21,355 nucleotides of DNA from Avisuccinivibrio_A sp964399665 (GCA_964399665.1 CAYNSI010000013.1:1-21355); one strand, 5' to 3'. Numbered from the stretch's first letter, positions 1-6,587 are shown. A program made the numbers and translations. Notes: a model not told the origin generated them from the sequence alone.

Positions 1-53
1 AGCAGCTTAACAAGCTTAAAGACCGATGAGCCCAAAGATAAGAGCCCCGCGTT

Positions 54-120
54 TGCAAAAGATCTCCTGACAAGATTTCATGCAAATTAGCATCATAAGC
101 TTAATCACTGTAAGTGTAAC
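54..120 (-). repeat. Dispersed imperfect repeat, copy 1
   Basis: Read on the minus strand, this 67-bp stretch aligns with 18114-18201 on the plus strand. By hand, 49 of the last 58 positions match (about 84%), plus 7 of the first 9, with a single 21-nt gap. The core GCTAATTTGC lies in the middle. Mismatches are not concentrated at third codon positions of any shared frame, so it looks like a non-coding repeat rather than a conserved peptide. It sits just upstream of the L,D-transpeptidase start. Confidence 0.6.
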
Positions 121-141
121 GAACCGTAAAATGGAGTTAAT

Positions 142-771
142 TTGAAAGCATTAAAAGCCCTGGCACTGTGCCTTTTTTGGATGTTTTTTTTAAATCCTGC
201 CCATTCAGACAGTAACGATGACGGAGAGCTTCTTCTTATCAGTGCCATCATGGAAGATCCCATTTATGATGCTGAATTTGATTACACCTTATTAGGCCGC
301 ATTTCTAATCTGCCGCTTTTTCCAAAAGGATATAAAGCCCCGCGCCATCTTGTTGATGAGGTCATCGTAAATAAATCCCATCATCAAATGCTTCTTATTA
401 AGGATGATAAGGTGATTAAAAGCTATTGGATAGCCTTATCGGACAGGCCTGTAGGTCACAAGCAGTTTGAAGGAGACAAAAAAACTCCTGAGGGAACCTA
501 CACTTTAGATTATGTAAAGGAAAATTCCTTTTATTACCGTGCCTTCCACATCTCCTACCCTAACAGTCAGGATATTGAATACGCCAGATCTTTTGGCAGG
601 AGCCCCGGGGGGATGATTATGGTACACGGCCAGCCTGCGGGCAGCTCTGAATACCACGACAGTATCCAGCGCTCTGACTGGACTGACGGCTGTATTGCCA
701 TCCTAAATCCTGAAATTGATGAATTTATCTCCTTAGTAGATCCAGGAACCCCAATTACCATCAACCCTTAA
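142..771 (+). CDS. Secreted L,D-transpeptidase (YkuD domain)
   Basis: A 209-residue periplasmic cell-wall enzyme. The first 22 residues form a signal peptide: basic MKALK, a hydrophobic stretch, then cleavage after Ala-His-Ser. A YkuD fold follows at about residues 72-207, with H162 in VHGQ and the catalytic Cys184 in SDWTDGC. Known family members make 3-3 peptidoglycan cross-links or attach lipoproteins to meso-diaminopimelate. The motif spacing resembles the COG3034-like group, so the exact substrate is open. The start is a TTG at 142 with GGAG five bases upstream. The next in-frame ATG (181) would cut away the signal peptide, so I prefer TTG. Its 3' end overlaps the convergent glycosyltransferase gene by 11 bp, leaving no room for a separate terminator. 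Confidence 0.85.
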   Translation: MKALKALALCLFWMFFLNPAHSDSNDDGELLLISAIMEDPIYDAEFDYTLLGRISNLPLFPKGYKAPRHLVDEVIVNKSHHQMLLIKDDKVIKSYWIALSDRPVGHKQFEGDKKTPEGTYTLDYVKENSFYYRAFHISYPNSQDIEYARSFGRSPGGMIMVHGQPAGSSEYHDSIQRSDWTDGCIAILNPEIDEFISLVDPGTPITINP

Positions 772-1846
772 GGTCGCTTAAAAAAGCCTCAAGAGCCTCC
801 TTAATATCTGAAGGATTAAGATCTTCTATGAGCTTATTTTCAGCATAGAAAACCTGTGCCCTGCCAAAATCAGGTCTGGGCCCCCAGCGGATGATACCTT
901 CCTTGTCAGTGCCTGAGTAAATGGCAAATAAGGGGATTTGCGAGGCACAGGCAAGGTGAACATTGGCAGTATCTACCGATATCATGGCAATACTTAGATG
1001 AATAATGGAGGCAAGCTCAATGGTATCAAGTTTATCAGGAAGTTTTGCCAAAAAACGTTCAGCCTCAGTTTTTCCTGCAATAACTGCAACCTTATCAATC
1101 AACTTTTGGTGTCTGCTCTCAACAAGTAAGGCTGCCTTATATCCTGTAATCTGTATTATTGTCTGCAGGATAAAAGCTGTGGTTTCATCCTTAAGATGCC
1201 GGTGTATAGAGGCCCCGCAGGGGGCTATGCATATAAACTTGTATGGGAGAAGAGCCCTTACTCTTGACAGCGAGTCATTTGTTACAAAAGGAAGATATGG
1301 AGCCAGAGGGGCTTTGGTGATCCCTCCTGTTTGCAGCAGCTTTTCAAAGTAATAGGTTATGTGCCTGCCTTTACAGAGCTCTTTAAGATTAATGTTTATA
1401 GCAGCAACATTTGAGGCAATCCCGATTACAAAATCAGGCTTAAGACAATGCACCAGATAAAAATCGCGTTTTCTGTAATTAGGCTCGGTTGAAAATACCG
1501 CATCAACAGGAGGAAGAGAACTCAACTTCTTAAGAGCATTTTTAAGGATCTTGTTTGAAGGCTTCTTTCTTACGACTATGGTGTTGACCTTGAGGATCTT
1601 TTCATACAGCAAAGCCAGAGATTCGGGGCAGAGTACCGAAATTATAAGATTGGGGCAGTGCTCTTTAAGAATGCTGATAAAGGGGCTGATTACTTCAGTA
1701 TCCCCAAGTTTGCCGTCCATTTTGGCAATAACAAGGTGCTTTAACTTGTAAAAGGAAAAGTCCTGCTCTTTTTTACTGCTCTGATAGTCATAGAGCATCT
1801 TATTAAGGCAAAACCTTAAGTTGTCTTTAAGAGCCCTTAACTTCAT
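761..1846 (-). CDS. Glycosyltransferase family 9 (heptosyltransferase-like)
   Basis: A 361-residue protein of the ADP-heptose:LPS heptosyltransferase superfamily (GT9), which adds sugars to the lipopolysaccharide core at the inner face of the inner membrane. The N-domain carries a Gly-Asp at residues 48-49 within KLGDTEV. The C-domain carries the family signature SVDTANVHLA at 290-299, followed by a hydrophobic strand and an SGTD turn, as in WaaC/WaaF-type enzymes. The roughly 35-residue N-terminal tail before the first Rossmann strand is longer than in WaaC. The acceptor sugar cannot be read from sequence. The ATG at 1846 begins 16 bp after the upstream small ORF, so it is probably a distal gene of the alpha transcript, which is an unusual location. 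It ends inside the convergent L,D-transpeptidase gene. Confidence 0.8.
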   Translation of the reverse strand: MKLRALKDNLRFCLNKMLYDYQSSKKEQDFSFYKLKHLVIAKMDGKLGDTEVISPFISILKEHCPNLIISVLCPESLALLYEKILKVNTIVVRKKPSNKILKNALKKLSSLPPVDAVFSTEPNYRKRDFYLVHCLKPDFVIGIASNVAAININLKELCKGRHITYYFEKLLQTGGITKAPLAPYLPFVTNDSLSRVRALLPYKFICIAPCGASIHRHLKDETTAFILQTIIQITGYKAALLVESRHQKLIDKVAVIAGKTEAERFLAKLPDKLDTIELASIIHLSIAMISVDTANVHLACASQIPLFAIYSGTDKEGIIRWGPRPDFGRAQVFYAENKLIEDLNPSDIKEALEAFLSDLKG

Positions 1847-1862
1847 CAGCTTTTAATCTTCT

Positions 1863-2273
1863 TTAGGGAAACCAGCTTACGGCAAATTTTTTAATATTGG
1901 GATCTGAAGAGAAGATAAGTTTTGCTGCCAGTGCCGGTTTCTTTGGGGGCTCTTCATCTGATGCATTTTCTTCATCTGTTGTAAGCACGTAAGCTGCTTG
2001 TAAACAGGTTAGAGTCTGATACTCTTCCTCATCAAAAGATTCAAGCCCTTCAAGCAGGAGCAGTTCTTCAGAAGACAGTGTATTAAGATCGCAAAGTGAC
2101 ATGTTTAAAGTATGATCCTCGCTTTCATAAAGTTCCGCAACTTTCTCATAAAGTTCCGAATCTTCATGCAGGAGCACCTCGTTGAGGGCATCAAATAAGA
2201 GATCTTCGCCCACATTAATAAGCCCCAGCTGAAAATCATAAGAGGTGTCTTTAACTTCAAGAAATTTTGCCAA
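1863..2273 (-). CDS. Small acidic protein of unknown function
   Basis: I do not recognise this protein. It is very acidic (runs of Glu/Asp through residues 25-110), has no signal peptide or membrane segment, and ends in a Lys/Pro-rich stretch and a more neutral tail. It follows the second rpoA by 38 bp and precedes the glycosyltransferase by 16 bp, so it probably shares the alpha transcript. Two starts are possible. A GTG at 2282 has GGGGGA touching it with no spacer. A TTG at 2273 has the same GGGGGAG eight bases upstream, so I prefer TTG (136 residues). It is not a second L17, which would be strongly basic. An RNA-polymerase-associated role is only a guess from position. Confidence 0.6.
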   Translation of the reverse strand: MAKFLEVKDTSYDFQLGLINVGEDLLFDALNEVLLHEDSELYEKVAELYESEDHTLNMSLCDLNTLSSEELLLLEGLESFDEEEYQTLTCLQAAYVLTTDEENASDEEPPKKPALAAKLIFSSDPNIKKFAVSWFP

Positions 2274-2287
2274 GGCCGTCACTCCCC

Positions 2288-2304
2288 CAGGGGTTTATCC
2301 CCTG
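2288..2304 (-). other. Hairpin between second rpoA and the acidic ORF
   Basis: A perfect 6-bp stem (CAGGGG/CCCCTG) with a 5-base loop lies between the rpoA copy A stop and the acidic ORF. Its 3' arm runs directly into the GGGGGA used as ribosome binding site. There is no U tract on the minus strand, so it is not a typical intrinsic terminator. It may moderate translation or mRNA decay of the distal genes. Confidence 0.45.
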
Positions 2305-2311
2305 AATATTT

Positions 2312-3301
2312 TTAGTGGCTAATATCAAGGTCAGCAGGAGGCCAATGCTCAAGCCGCATGCCTAAGGTCAGCCCTCTTTCGGCCAGAACATCCTTAATCT
2401 CAGTTAAAGACTTCTTGCCCAAATTCGGGGTTTTCAAAAGCTCAACCTCAGTTCTTTGCACCAAATCACCAATGTATCTGATGCCCTCAGTCTTTAGGCA
2501 GTTGGCAGAACGTACCGTAAGCTCAAGATCTTCAACCGGGCAGATAAGCTTGGGATCGATAAGCGGACGGAAGGAAGAGTCTTCTGTTGGAGCAACAGAG
2601 TTTCTGATATCCACAAAGGAGGCCAGCTGCTCGGCAAAGATGGTGGATGCTGTTTTGATGGCATCCTCAGGCGCTATAGTGCCGTTGGTCTCAATGTCCA
2701 AAATCAGCTGCTCTTTTTTATTGGCAATTTCAGCGGTGTGAACTGCCACATTGACCACGGGGCAGAAGGAAGCATCGATAAGAAGCCTTCCTATAAAGCG
2801 ATCCTCTGCGCTGTCCATATGAGTCTGTGCTGCCGCCTGAACATAGCCGCGGCCTCTTGAGACGTGAATACGCATTCTCAATTCGGTCTTTTCATCAGTG
2901 ATGTTGCAAAGCACCAGTTCAGGATTTGCAATTTCCACTCCGCCGGGGCACACAATATCACCTGCCGTAACCGGGCCCACCCCGCTTTTGACCAGCTCAA
3001 GCACAGGGTCATTATGAGAGGCAGAGTCACATCTTATTGCGGCTTCCTTAAGGTTTAGCAGAATAAGAAGAACATCCTCCTGCACCCCCTCCAAAGCGCT
3101 GTACTCATGCAGGACTCCCTCAATCTCAACTTCGGTTACTGCCCATCCGGGGATTGATGACAGCATGATGCGCCTAAGCGCAGTACCCAGCACCCTCGCG
3201 TAACCAGGCTCAAAAGGCTCCAAAATGACACGGGAAATATTTTTCTTAAGGGAAGTTACTTCCTTTATGTCAGGCCTTTTTATGTCAGTTATCTGATCCA
3301 A
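2312..3301 (-). CDS. rpoA: RNA polymerase alpha subunit, copy A (beta-side type)
   Basis: From a TTG at 3301 this is 329 residues, the same length as E. coli alpha. GAGG lies seven bases upstream, and the N-terminus then aligns with E. coli residue 1 to within one position. An ATG at 3331 would add 10 residues and has no convincing ribosome binding site. The N-terminal domain keeps the beta-binding and dimer motifs: LGTALRRIMLSS (including the R45 equivalent) and VLHEYSALEGVQED, plus a near-consensus dimer helix after NGTIAPE. In the region equivalent to E. coli 181-200 it differs strongly, is four residues shorter, and lacks the RVEQxTDLD segment that contacts beta'. The C-terminal domain keeps the UP-element residues (R265, N268, K298 equivalents) and the 287 determinant; D258 of the 261 determinant is Glu. 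It lies after rplQ, not at the ancestral rpoA position. Confidence 0.9.
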   Translation of the reverse strand: MDQITDIKRPDIKEVTSLKKNISRVILEPFEPGYARVLGTALRRIMLSSIPGWAVTEVEIEGVLHEYSALEGVQEDVLLILLNLKEAAIRCDSASHNDPVLELVKSGVGPVTAGDIVCPGGVEIANPELVLCNITDEKTELRMRIHVSRGRGYVQAAAQTHMDSAEDRFIGRLLIDASFCPVVNVAVHTAEIANKKEQLILDIETNGTIAPEDAIKTASTIFAEQLASFVDIRNSVAPTEDSSFRPLIDPKLICPVEDLELTVRSANCLKTEGIRYIGDLVQRTEVELLKTPNLGKKSLTEIKDVLAERGLTLGMRLEHWPPADLDISH

Positions 3302-3338
3302 GATTCCACCTCGTTCATTTGCATGAGTCATACTTCAT

Positions 3339-3359
3339 TCAGGGCCGTCTTTGCCCTGA
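3339..3359 (-). other. Hairpin in the rplQ-rpoA(A) gap
   Basis: A perfect 7-bp stem (TCAGGGC/GCCCTGA) with a 7-base loop fills the middle of the 71-bp gap between the rplQ stop and the TTG start of rpoA copy A. No U tract follows, so it is more likely an mRNA processing or stability element, or a translation modulator, than a terminator. Confidence 0.45.
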
Positions 3360-3372
3360 CAATAACTACATG

Positions 3373-3804
3373 CTATTGAGCTTCTTGAACTTCTTGACTT
3401 TCTTGATCTTCAGAAGATTCAACCACAGAGGCCTGTTCTTCAGCATCAGTACGGTCAACGAGCATGATGTAGGCCATGGGAGCCTGATCGCCATGACGAA
3501 AACCGCACTTTATAATGCGGGTATACCCGCCGGGACGGGAGCCTGCTGCTTTTGCTATCTGATTGAACATCTTGGCCACCAGTCCTTCATCACGCAGCAG
3601 CGCAAAAAGATGGCGTCTGTTGGCAAGTGTGTCAACTTTAGCTCTTGTGATAAGAGGTTCAAAGAAACGACGCAATTCCTTTGCCTTAGGCAGAGTAGTC
3701 TTGATGCACTCGTGAGTGATCAGTGCCTTGGCAAGATTGCGATACAACGCAGCACGGTGTGCTGAAGTGCGGCCTAAGTGTCTGCCGGCTAAACGATGAC
3801 GCAT
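3373..3804 (-). CDS. rplQ: 50S ribosomal protein L17
   Basis: A 143-residue L17, which binds 23S rRNA near the peptide exit region. The body matches the family from MRHRLAGRHLGR through the conserved GSRPGGYTR segment and ends its core at MLVDR. A Glu/Ser/Gln-rich tail of about 16-20 residues makes it longer than E. coli L17 (127). The start is the ATG at 3804 with AAGGAA upstream; the frame stays open upstream into rpoA copy B, but nothing there resembles L17. It lies between the two rpoA copies, whereas rpoA-rplQ is normally the end of the operon. Confidence 0.96.
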   Translation of the reverse strand: MRHRLAGRHLGRTSAHRAALYRNLAKALITHECIKTTLPKAKELRRFFEPLITRAKVDTLANRRHLFALLRDEGLVAKMFNQIAKAAGSRPGGYTRIIKCGFRHGDQAPMAYIMLVDRTDAEEQASVVESSEDQESQEVQEAQ

Positions 3805-3847
3805 TTTAAAATTCCTTCTTAAAATCCATATCCTATCTTTAGGGCGT

Positions 3848-4840
3848 TTAAGATTTAGGTCGTTTAAGACCAGGAGGCGGCCAGTTGGCAAGCCGCATGC
3901 CCAGTGACAGGCCCCGCTGGGCCAGTACATCCTTGATCTCGGTCAATGACTTTTTGCCAAGGTTGGGAGTCTTAAGCAGTTCTACTTCGGTACGCTGTAC
4001 CAGATCGCCTATGTAGATGATCTGTTCTGCCTTAAGGCAGTTTGCAGAACGTACGGTAAGCTCAAGATCGTCCACCGGCTGGAGCAGCACAGGATCAGGC
4101 ATCGGGGGAGCTGCCGGGGTCATTACATGCTCAGTGAGATCTTCCTTGTCAATCAGGTTGGACATGTGCTCACAGAGAAGATCCGCCCCTTTCATTAAAG
4201 CCAGGTCAGGAGCGATGGTACCGTCAGTTTCGATATCAATTACCAGACGATCCAAATCGGTACTCTGCTCAACACGGGCAGATTCCACATCATAGACAAA
4301 ACGGCGGACCGGGCAGTACGAGGCATCAATTAAAATCACCCCGTCTTCAGCGCAGGGCAGATGCCATTCATCACCTGTTCTGACATAGCCCCGTCCTGAT
4401 GAAAGACGGATCTTCATGTCAAGTTTGGCATCCCTGCCTTTAAGGGTGCAGACAGGAGCATCCCTGTCTACAAGGGTGATCCCGTCGACACACATGATGT
4501 CCCCTGAGAGAACGGGCCCTTCGCCCTGACGGCTGATGTCAAGCCACACCGGCTTATCAAGATTGAATTCACAAATGAAGGCAAGCTCCTTTAAGTTCAT
4601 AACCACTTCAAAGAGACTTTCTTTTATGACTTCACTGCGATCATTTAAAGATGAGATCCCCTCTATCTTAAATGCATCTACGGCAATTCCATCCAGGGTC
4701 TTCAAAAGCACATCGCATAAAGCAACCCCTAAGGTATTGCCAAAGCCCCGCTCCAGAGGCTCAAGCACGATGCGGGCGCGATCCTGCCCTATTTCAGTAA
4801 ATCCCACCGGTTTGGGTTTAAGCAAGTCAACTACTGACAC
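3848..4840 (-). CDS. rpoA: RNA polymerase alpha subunit, copy B (beta'-side type)
   Basis: A 330-residue alpha subunit at the ancestral position, 42 bp after rpsD and before rplQ. It starts with GTG at 4840, preceded by GGGGT. The N-terminal domain lacks the beta-contact residues: the E. coli LRRILLSS motif reads LCDVLLKT (R44-R45 become Cys42-Asp43), and the HEYSTKEG segment is replaced by SLNDRSEV. The first part of the dimer helix after DGTIAPD is also divergent. In contrast, the beta'-contacting segment is full length and close to E. coli (VESARVEQSTDLDRLVIDI). The C-terminal domain is nearly identical to copy A and keeps the equivalents of R265, N268, K298 and the 261 and 287 determinants. 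E. coli alpha with R45A can still occupy the beta' side, so this copy is predicted to work only there. Confidence 0.9.
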   Translation of the reverse strand: MSVVDLLKPKPVGFTEIGQDRARIVLEPLERGFGNTLGVALCDVLLKTLDGIAVDAFKIEGISSLNDRSEVIKESLFEVVMNLKELAFICEFNLDKPVWLDISRQGEGPVLSGDIMCVDGITLVDRDAPVCTLKGRDAKLDMKIRLSSGRGYVRTGDEWHLPCAEDGVILIDASYCPVRRFVYDVESARVEQSTDLDRLVIDIETDGTIAPDLALMKGADLLCEHMSNLIDKEDLTEHVMTPAAPPMPDPVLLQPVDDLELTVRSANCLKAEQIIYIGDLVQRTEVELLKTPNLGKKSLTEIKDVLAQRGLSLGMRLANWPPPGLKRPKS

Positions 4841-4882
4841 TATTGTTACCCCGTATACTAAAAAGCGGTGCCGACAGCCAGC

Positions 4883-5506
4883 CTACTTGGAGTAGAACTC
4901 GACAATAAGCTGCTCTTTGATGTCGGATGGCAGCTCAGAGCGTTCCGGTCTGCTTTTGAAAGTTCCCTTCATGGCGTCATGATCGACGTCAATCCAACCA
5001 GGCTGCAAGACCCTCTGACTTGAAAGTTCAATTGCAGCTTTAATACGGGTCTGCTTTTTGGCCTTGTCCCGTACTGCAATAACATCAGACGGCTGAACCT
5101 GATATGAAGGGATATTTACCACACGATCATTTACGGTAATAGCCTTGTGGGATACCAGCTGACGGGACTCCATGCGGGTGGAGCCAAAGCCCATGCGATA
5201 CACCACATTATCAAGTCTGCATTCTAAAAGCTGCAGCAGATTCTCTCCGGTATTACCCGGCATATGGACTGCTTTTTTGTAGTAATTGCTAAACTGCCTT
5301 TCCAAGACGCCGTACATCCTGCGCACCTTCTGCTTTTCGCGAAGCTGCAGGCCGTAATCAGTCAAACGGGCCTTGTTAGCACCGTGCTGACCGGGTGCAG
5401 TATCAAGCTTGCACTTGGTATCAATTGAGCGGATGCCTGACTTCAAAAACAAATCGACGCCTTCGCGACGGCTTAATTTCAGGGCCGGGCCGGTATATTT
5501 TGCCAT
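4883..5506 (-). CDS. rpsD: 30S ribosomal protein S4
   Basis: A 207-residue S4, one of the first proteins to bind 16S rRNA and the translational repressor of the alpha operon in E. coli. The opening MAKYTGPALKLSRREG, the APGQHG loop, LREKQKVRRMYG and the S4 RNA-binding domain (RLDNVVYRMGF, residues about 95-160) match E. coli closely. There is a single Cys near residue 32 and no zinc-binding Cys cluster, so this is the C-minus type. ATG at 5506 with AGGAGA upstream; 30 bp after rpsK. Its presumed target is the leader at 6426-6505. Confidence 0.97.
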   Translation of the reverse strand: MAKYTGPALKLSRREGVDLFLKSGIRSIDTKCKLDTAPGQHGANKARLTDYGLQLREKQKVRRMYGVLERQFSNYYKKAVHMPGNTGENLLQLLECRLDNVVYRMGFGSTRMESRQLVSHKAITVNDRVVNIPSYQVQPSDVIAVRDKAKKQTRIKAAIELSSQRVLQPGWIDVDHDAMKGTFKSRPERSELPSDIKEQLIVEFYSK

Positions 5507-5536
5507 TTATCTTTCTCCTAAAATTTAAAGCTCAAG

Positions 5537-6070
5537 CTAGACGCGGCGCTTTTTGGGCGGTCTGCAGCCATTGTGGGGGATGGGAGTTACATCGGTAATA
5601 TTGGTAATCTTATAACCGACTGCATTTAAGGCTCGAATTGAAGATTCGCGCCCCGGTCCCGGTCCCTTCACCAAAACTTCAAGATTCTTGACACCATATT
5701 CCCTGGCGGCCTCTCCGGCACGCTCAGCTGCAATCTGGGCAGCATAGGGAGTGGACTTGCGTGATCCGCGAAAACCAGATCCTCCGGCGGTTGCCCAGGC
5801 AAGGGCATTACCCTGACGATCCGAGATAGTCACGATGGTGTTGTTGAAAGATGCATGGATATGAGCCACGCCGTCAGCCACCTGCTTTTTGGCACGCCTG
5901 CCGCGGGCTCTTGTAGCTGATGAAGCTGTTTTAGATGCTGCGCTCTGGGAAGATGATGCAGCAACAGGAGCAGATGCCTGAGCCTGTTCTTTAGCAGGAG
6001 CAGGTGCCGGTGCAGCTGCAGGCTCTGAAGCTGTTTCTGCCGTCTTGGGAGTATTAATTTCTTCAGACAT
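5537..6070 (-). CDS. rpsK: 30S ribosomal protein S11 with long N-terminal extension
   Basis: A platform protein of the 30S subunit. Residues 54-177 match S11 throughout (DGVAHIHASFNN, GGSGFRGSRKSTP, VKGPGPGRES, HNGCRPPKKRRV). Before them is a 48-residue extension rich in Ala, Pro, Ser, Glu and Gln with no counterpart in the 129-residue E. coli protein. The start is well supported: the ATG at 6070 is preceded by AAGGAGG at ideal distance, nine bases after the rpsM stop, and there is no other ATG before the conserved core. The extension is probably disordered and would project from the platform near the mRNA exit. Its function is unknown. Confidence 0.95.
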   Translation of the reverse strand: MSEEINTPKTAETASEPAAAPAPAPAKEQAQASAPVAASSSQSAASKTASSATRARGRRAKKQVADGVAHIHASFNNTIVTISDRQGNALAWATAGGSGFRGSRKSTPYAAQIAAERAGEAAREYGVKNLEVLVKGPGPGRESSIRALNAVGYKITNITDVTPIPHNGCRPPKKRRV

Positions 6071-6079
6071 GATGCCTCC

Positions 6080-6436
6080 TTACTTCTTGATGCTCTTGCG
6101 CGGACCCTTACGGGTGCGTGCATTGGTCTTAGTGCGCTGTCCGCGAACCGGAAGGCCGCGGCGGTGTCTAAGCCCCCTGTAGGTACCAAGATCCATGAGG
6201 CGCTTGATGTTCAAAGTAGTTTCACGGCGCAAATCGCCTTCGACCGTGTACTTGGCAACCTCAGCACGGATAGCGTCTATCTGAGTATCGCTAAGATCTT
6301 TGAACTTGGTTAACTGTTCAATGCCCGCTGCTTTTAAAATATTGGCAGCACGGGTAGGGCCGATGCCATATACTGACTGCAGTGCAATCAAGGCAATTTT
6401 ATGATCTGGCACATTAATGCCGGCAATACGGGCCAC
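6080..6436 (-). CDS. rpsM: 30S ribosomal protein S13
   Basis: A 118-residue S13 from the 30S head, which contacts the 50S subunit and P-site tRNA. Seen: ARIAGINVPDHK at the start, the YGIGPTRA helix-hairpin-helix, and the tail GLRHRRGLPVRGQRTKTNARTRKG. It starts with GTG at 6436, preceded by AGGAGAT, the same unusual start codon as E. coli rpsM, where the GUG lies inside the S4-binding pseudoknot. It is the first gene of the alpha operon, 208 bp after rpmJ. Confidence 0.97.
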   Translation of the reverse strand: MARIAGINVPDHKIALIALQSVYGIGPTRAANILKAAGIEQLTKFKDLSDTQIDAIRAEVAKYTVEGDLRRETTLNIKRLMDLGTYRGLRHRRGLPVRGQRTKTNARTRKGPRKSIKK

Positions 6437-6505
6437 TATTGATCTCCTGATTAAAGGTCGTTAAACAAACAGCAGCTGCAAAGCCCGTCAGGATACACAG
6501 CCGCC
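6426..6505 (-). promoter_or_regulatory. Alpha-operon leader, S4-responsive RBS pseudoknot
   Basis: The leader just before the rpsM GTG contains GTATCCTGA, then CGGGCTTTGCAGC, then AGGAGATCAATAGTGGCCCG. The order and wording closely follow the E. coli alpha mRNA S4-binding pseudoknot as I remember it (GTATCCTGAAAACGGGCTTTTCAGC ahead of the GTG start). S4 binding there traps the 30S subunit and represses the operon. The pairing was not computed. Confidence 0.7.
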
Positions 6506-6558
6506 TCTTATAGTGCACTTTTGCATAAACCTTCTGTCCACGGGACAAAGGGCAAAGC

Positions 6559-6587
6559 ATTATGCGGTATTTAAGTAAATTTTGCAA
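6559..6587 (-). promoter_or_regulatory. Promoter of the alpha operon
   Basis: On the minus strand there is a -35 TTGCAA (6587-6582), a 17-bp spacer and a -10 CATAAT (6564-6559). Transcription should start near 6552, giving a leader of about 115 bases before rpsM. Confidence 0.7.

Noticed and set aside
1..141. Promoter for the L,D-transpeptidase, or a minus-strand gene leaving the window
   Set aside because: No -35/-10 pair with acceptable spacing stands out. The minus-strand frame reaching the edge is short and unrecognised.
5830..6189. Minus-strand open frame across the rpsM-rpsK junction
   Set aside because: A frame-shifted shadow of rpsM and of the low-complexity rpsK extension; its Leu/Gln-rich product is the alternate reading of Ala/Ser codons.
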